Source: an uncultured Clostridia bacterium (lineage in GTDB: Bacteria > Bacillota > Clostridia > Lachnospirales > Lachnospiraceae). From it: a stretch of DNA of 8,430 bases. Below, piece by piece: positions 6,628 through 8,430 of the stretch. How positions within the stretch are numbered: position 1 is the first letter of the stretch; each line of letters opens with the position of its first letter. Under the pieces are notes generated by a model that saw only the letters and a program-made list of their open reading frames with translations, was not told the origin of the DNA and made no database searches. The translations under genes were made by a program, and so were the position numbers. Location: positions 1-8,430 of the forward strand of contig CALZBV010000099.1 in the NCBI GenBank assembly GCA_945622055.1. Reading direction: 5' to 3'.

Positions 6628-6850
6628 CATGCTCACTTTGCCTCTTCATCGTGAAGGCCCGTGCTTCGCACTTCCCACACTCCTCGCGGCATAGCCGCTC
6701 GGTCGTGGGCGCGCTCGCATGACTCGCTACTACAAAAGCATGCTCACTTTGCCTCTTCATCGTGAAGGCTCGTGCTTCGCACTTCCCACACCCCCTCGCG
6801 GCATAGCCGCTCGGTCGTGGGCGCGCTCGCATGACTCGCTACTACAAAAG
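6628..6850. repeat. GC-rich tandem direct repeat, two copies of 111-112 bp, in the flgN-flgK gap
   Basis: Copy 1 is 6628-6738 and copy 2 is 6739-6850. They are almost identical: one C/T change near 6659/6770 and a small C-run difference near 6682/6792 that adds one base. Each unit holds three short palindromes: CTTCA-TCG-TGAAG (6644-6656, 6755-6767), GTGC-TTC-GCAC (6661-6671, 6772-6782) and GCGGC-ATA-GCCGC (6686-6698, 6798-6810). A partial third copy of the unit start recurs at 6867-6887 (CTCTCCATGCTCACTTTGCC, also at 6623-6642). The gap is clearly GC-richer than the genes on either side and carries no credible gene. It lies inside the operon and must be transcribed. It looks like a dispersed palindromic (REP/MITE-like) element that has duplicated; that identity is inference. 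Confidence 0.9.
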
Positions 6851-6898
6851 CATGCTTTTTTCGTAGCTCTCCATGCTCACTTTGCCTTCACGAAAAAA
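6846..6898. repeat. Palindrome and inverted repeat at the flgN side of the tandem repeat
   Basis: AAAAGCATGCTTTT (6846-6859) is a perfect 14-base palindrome. Partly overlapping it, TTTTTTCGT (6856-6864) is complementary to ACGAAAAAA (6890-6898), a 9-bp stem with a 25-base loop containing the third partial repeat copy. In the minus-strand transcript the stem is AT-rich and has no GC-rich base, so terminator activity seems weak. Confidence 0.6.
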
Positions 6899-6919
6899 AC
6901 AGGGGTGGTTCGTGCGGAA

Positions 6920-7432
6920 TTACTGCTTCGCATCAAACATCCCTGTCTGCGAAGCACCCAGATCTGATTCTGCGGCGCTTCTTGTATAGTTATTTCCCTG
7001 TACCGTCCTTGTACTTTGGATAAGATTCATATTAAATTCAATCATGGAAAGCGACTGCTCAATCAGCATTTTGTTTCGTTCATTCAGCTCAGCCAGCCTT
7101 CTGACAGTTTTTCCGAGTGAATCCTTTAACTCAGCCAGAACTTCCTGTTCCTTCGGCTGTCTCTCCGAAATCCGTATCAGCTCCGTCAGGGTAAGCTCTT
7201 CCGGCTTACGCCCCAGCACGATGCCGATGTTTTTCACCACTTCACTGCGCTTTCGCTCCAGGCTGCTGATTCTGTCAACTGCTTCCTGTTCACGATTGGT
7301 AATGACTTGCAGCTCTTCTGGCTTATTTGCCACAATTGCTTTTGTTTTTTCGTCCGCTATCGGAAGAAGCTCGACATAAATGTCTCTCTCCTTCGAAAGC
7401 GTCGAAATCAGTTCTTCCATCAGGCTTGCCAA
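6920..7432 (-). CDS. flgN: Flagellar export chaperone FlgN
   Basis: A 170-residue all-helical protein recognised as FlgN, the cytoplasmic chaperone that keeps FlgK and FlgL export-competent and delivers them to the flagellar secretion apparatus. Residues about 1-140 form long amphipathic, coiled-coil-like helices rich in Glu, Lys and Leu (LLPIADEKTKAIVANKPEEL near 22-41; ITNREQEAVDRISSLERKRS near 44-63). The tail is a flexible segment with NNYTRSAAE and a terminal GMFDAKQ, typical of clostridial FlgN. The start is TTG at 7432: GAGGG lies six bases before it, whereas the first ATG (7420, residue 5) would be 18 bases away. It is 17 bp after flgM and precedes its client gene flgK, the usual order. 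Sequence conservation in this family is low, so context carries part of the call. Confidence 0.88.
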   Translation of the reverse strand: MASLMEELISTLSKERDIYVELLPIADEKTKAIVANKPEELQVITNREQEAVDRISSLERKRSEVVKNIGIVLGRKPEELTLTELIRISERQPKEQEVLAELKDSLGKTVRRLAELNERNKMLIEQSLSMIEFNMNLIQSTRTVQGNNYTRSAAESDLGASQTGMFDAKQ

Positions 7433-7438
7433 AGCTAT

Positions 7439-7443
7439 CCCTC
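7439..7443 (-). promoter_or_regulatory. Ribosome binding site of flgN (GAGGG), supports a TTG start
   Basis: GAGGG in the 17-bp flgM-flgN gap, six bases before TTG 7432. The weak site plus a TTG codon suggests modest translation, plausible for a chaperone. Confidence 0.65.
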
Positions 7444-7449
7444 ACTCTC

Positions 7450-7716
7450 TCAGATATCCTCTGCCATCAGCTTGTCTGCCAGTCGATCCATGGAAAGATC
7501 GTACGTGCCGTTCTTGAGCTTGCTCTTAAGCTCGCTGACCAAATCGGTTCTGACATCCGGTGCTGCGGCAACGGCAAGCTTAGCAACCTGGTAATCCTTA
7601 CCCATCTGAGAAATCTGAACGGTATCATACTTCTCGGTCTTTGACTGCTTTGCAAGCTTCTTCGTGCTGTTGGCCTGATATAACTGGCTCACTCTGTTTA
7701 CTGCATCAATACGCAT
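7450..7716 (-). CDS. flgM: Anti-sigma-D factor FlgM
   Basis: FlgM binds and inhibits the flagellar sigma factor (SigD/FliA) until hook completion, when it is removed. The product is 88 residues, the same size as in B. subtilis. The N-terminal half is disordered and polar (MRIDAVNRVSQLYQ). The C-terminal sigma-binding region is visible: VQISQMGKDYQVAKLAV at about 34-50, then DVRTDLVSELKSKLKNGTYD at about 54-73 and RLADKLMAEDI at the end, matching the family pattern R...V..lk..I..G.Y......lA.kl. The ATG at 7716 follows AGGTGGTGG and a short gap. The frame is open to 7848, but that extension would cross the lysA terminator and the promoter, so it is rejected. It heads the operon and its own promoter is sigma-D-type, giving negative feedback. 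Confidence 0.94.
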   Translation of the reverse strand: MRIDAVNRVSQLYQANSTKKLAKQSKTEKYDTVQISQMGKDYQVAKLAVAAAPDVRTDLVSELKSKLKNGTYDLSMDRLADKLMAEDI

Positions 7717-7760
7717 AATGTCCACCACCTGTCTCGGCAATTTGTTTGCTTCTGTAGGAT

Positions 7761-7788
7761 ATATCGGATGGTCCGAAAAAAAACTTAA
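7761..7788 (-). promoter_or_regulatory. Sigma-D (sigma-28/FliA-type) promoter of flgM operon
   Basis: On the minus strand TTAAGTTT (7788-7781), 12 bases, then TCCGATAT (7768-7761), against the family consensus TAAAGTTT, 11 bases, GCCGATAA (B. subtilis form ends CCGATAT). Seven of eight -35 bases match and CCGATAT is exact for the Bacillus form. The predicted start is near 7754, with a leader of about 38 bases. A sigma-D promoter directly before flgM is also known in B. subtilis. It begins eight bases past the lysA terminator T-tract. Confidence 0.85.
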
Positions 7789-7795
7789 CCATAAA

Positions 7796-7846
7796 ACAAA
7801 AAAAATAAAAAAGTGGGGGCAGCCCCTGTATTCAGGGCTGTTCCCC
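7796..7846 (-). terminator. Rho-independent terminator after lysA
   Basis: The minus strand reads GGGG-AA-CAGCCCTG, loop AATA, CAGGGGCTG-CCCC (7846-7816), a GC-rich stem with an AA bulge and one bulged G. It is followed by CA and TTTTTTATTTTTTTT (7812-7798). It separates lysA from the flagellar operon. Confidence 0.92.
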
Positions 7847-7853
7847 ATCTAAA

Positions 7854-7882
7854 GGGGCTGTCGTAGCATTTGCAACAGCCCC
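7854..7882 (-). repeat. Second hairpin in the lysA 3' UTR
   Basis: An 8-bp stem GGGGCTGT/ACAGCCCC with a 13-base loop lies between the lysA stop and the terminator. It has only TTT after it on the minus strand. Its 3' arm CAGCCCCT could instead pair perfectly with AGGGGCTG (7827-7820), the 3' arm of the terminator, so the two structures are mutually exclusive in that form. Confidence 0.65.
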
Positions 7883-7898
7883 CAAAAAATCTCGTTAC

Positions 7899-8430
7899 TT
7901 ATTCGAAAATTCCACTGAAATCAAAGGTCGCAAAATAATCCTTCGGCGTTTCGGCACGGCGGATCATCTGCACACTTCCGTCTTCCTTTAACAGAAGCTC
8001 CGCAGACTTCAGCTTTCCGTTGTAATTATACCCCATTGCAAAACCATGAGCACCGGTATCGTGAATTACCAGAAGATCGCCCATGTCAATCTTCGGAAGT
8101 GCCCGGTCCACCGCAAACTTATCATTGTTCTCGCAAAGAGAACCGACGACGTCATATACATGATCTGCCGGAGCATTCTCCTTCCCCATAACGGTAATGT
8201 GATGGTACGCACCGTACATCGCCGGTCTCATCAGATTTACCGCACACGCATCCACACCGATGTACTCCTTGTAAATGTGCTTCTCATGGATTGCTCTCGT
8301 AACAAGGCAGCCATACGGTGCAAGCATGAAGCGTCCAAGCTCGGTAAAGATTGCAACCTCGCCAAGACCATTCGGCACTAAGATCTCATCGAATACCTTA
8401 TGCACACCTTCACCGATAATCGCAATATCA
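7899..8430 (-). CDS. lysA: Diaminopimelate decarboxylase LysA, C-terminal 176 residues (5' end outside window)
   Basis: LysA is a PLP enzyme that converts meso-diaminopimelate to L-lysine, the last step of lysine synthesis. The frame is open through the right edge, so the N-terminal barrel with the PLP lysine is missing. What remains is the end of the barrel and the C-terminal beta domain: TELGRFMLAPYGCLVTRAIH (position of the family EPGR substrate motif, here ELGR), MRPAMYGAYHHITV, GSLCENNDKFAVDR with the C-E-x-x-D motif whose Cys contributes to the active site across the dimer, and HDTGAHGFAMGYNYNGKLKS, equivalent to the GAYG...NYN block. The ELGR and GAHG...GYNYNG forms suggest the Lachnospiraceae-type subgroup. 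It is a separate, probably sigma-A-driven unit ending at its own terminator and has no known link to motility. Confidence 0.93.
   Translation of the reverse strand, partial: DIAIIGEGVHKVFDEILVPNGLGEVAIFTELGRFMLAPYGCLVTRAIHEKHIYKEYIGVDACAVNLMRPAMYGAYHHITVMGKENAPADHVYDVVGSLCENNDKFAVDRALPKIDMGDLLVIHDTGAHGFAMGYNYNGKLKSAELLLKEDGSVQMIRRAETPKDYFATFDFSGIFE

Noticed and set aside
6628..6850. The tandem repeat considered as a CRISPR array.
   Set aside because: There are only two adjacent units with no unique spacers between them, and the units are over 110 bp long.
7717..7848. An in-frame upstream start for flgM adding 44 hydrophobic residues, resembling a signal peptide.
   Set aside because: It would be translated from the lysA terminator and the sigma-D promoter. 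FlgM homology starts at 7716 with a ribosome binding site, and FlgM is cytoplasmic before export.

Overview
The window is a late (class III) flagellar gene cluster on the minus strand. All genes read right to left. The organism is most likely a motile Gram-positive Clostridia member, and Lachnospiraceae (Roseburia, Agathobacter or Butyrivibrio-like) fits best. This rests on the gene order (flgM-flgN-flgK-flgL-fliW-csrA, as in Bacillus and Clostridia), strong AGGAGG-type ribosome binding sites, sigma-D-type promoters, an unusually long FlgL, two adjacent flgK paralogues, and a lysA neighbour with a Lachnospiraceae-style C-terminus. The genus is inference.

Layout from right to left. (1) The 3' part of lysA (diaminopimelate decarboxylase) enters from the right edge and ends at a strong rho-independent terminator. 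(2) Just past that terminator lies a sigma-D (FliA/SigD-type) promoter, then flgM (anti-sigma factor), flgN (chaperone; TTG start), a 309-bp gap filled by a GC-rich tandem repeat, flgK copy 1, a hairpin, flgK copy 2, flgL, fliW and csrA. Spacing and lack of internal terminators suggest one operon. (3) A near-perfect hairpin terminator follows csrA. A second sigma-D promoter, with the same geometry as the flgM promoter, is built into that terminator: its -35 lies in the 3' arm and its spacer is the T-tract. It should drive flaG, of which the first 112 codons are in the window; the gene runs off the left edge exactly in frame.

How it works together: FlgM holds sigma-D inactive until the hook is finished. 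Sigma-D then transcribes this operon, supplying the FlgN chaperone and its clients FlgK (HAP1) and FlgL (HAP3), which form the hook-filament junction. FliW and CsrA form the regulatory pair in which FliW, when not bound by flagellin, sequesters CsrA, a GGA-binding translational repressor. The flaG leader carries seven GGA motifs including its Shine-Dalgarno, so flaG is a plausible local CsrA target.

Most of the window is ordinary flagellar biology. The points worth a second look are the fused terminator/promoter, the GGA-rich flaG leader, the repeat between flgN and flgK, the two divergent flgK genes, and a protein-like 25-codon open stretch following the flgL amber stop. I see no tRNA, rRNA, CRISPR array, transposase or phage gene.
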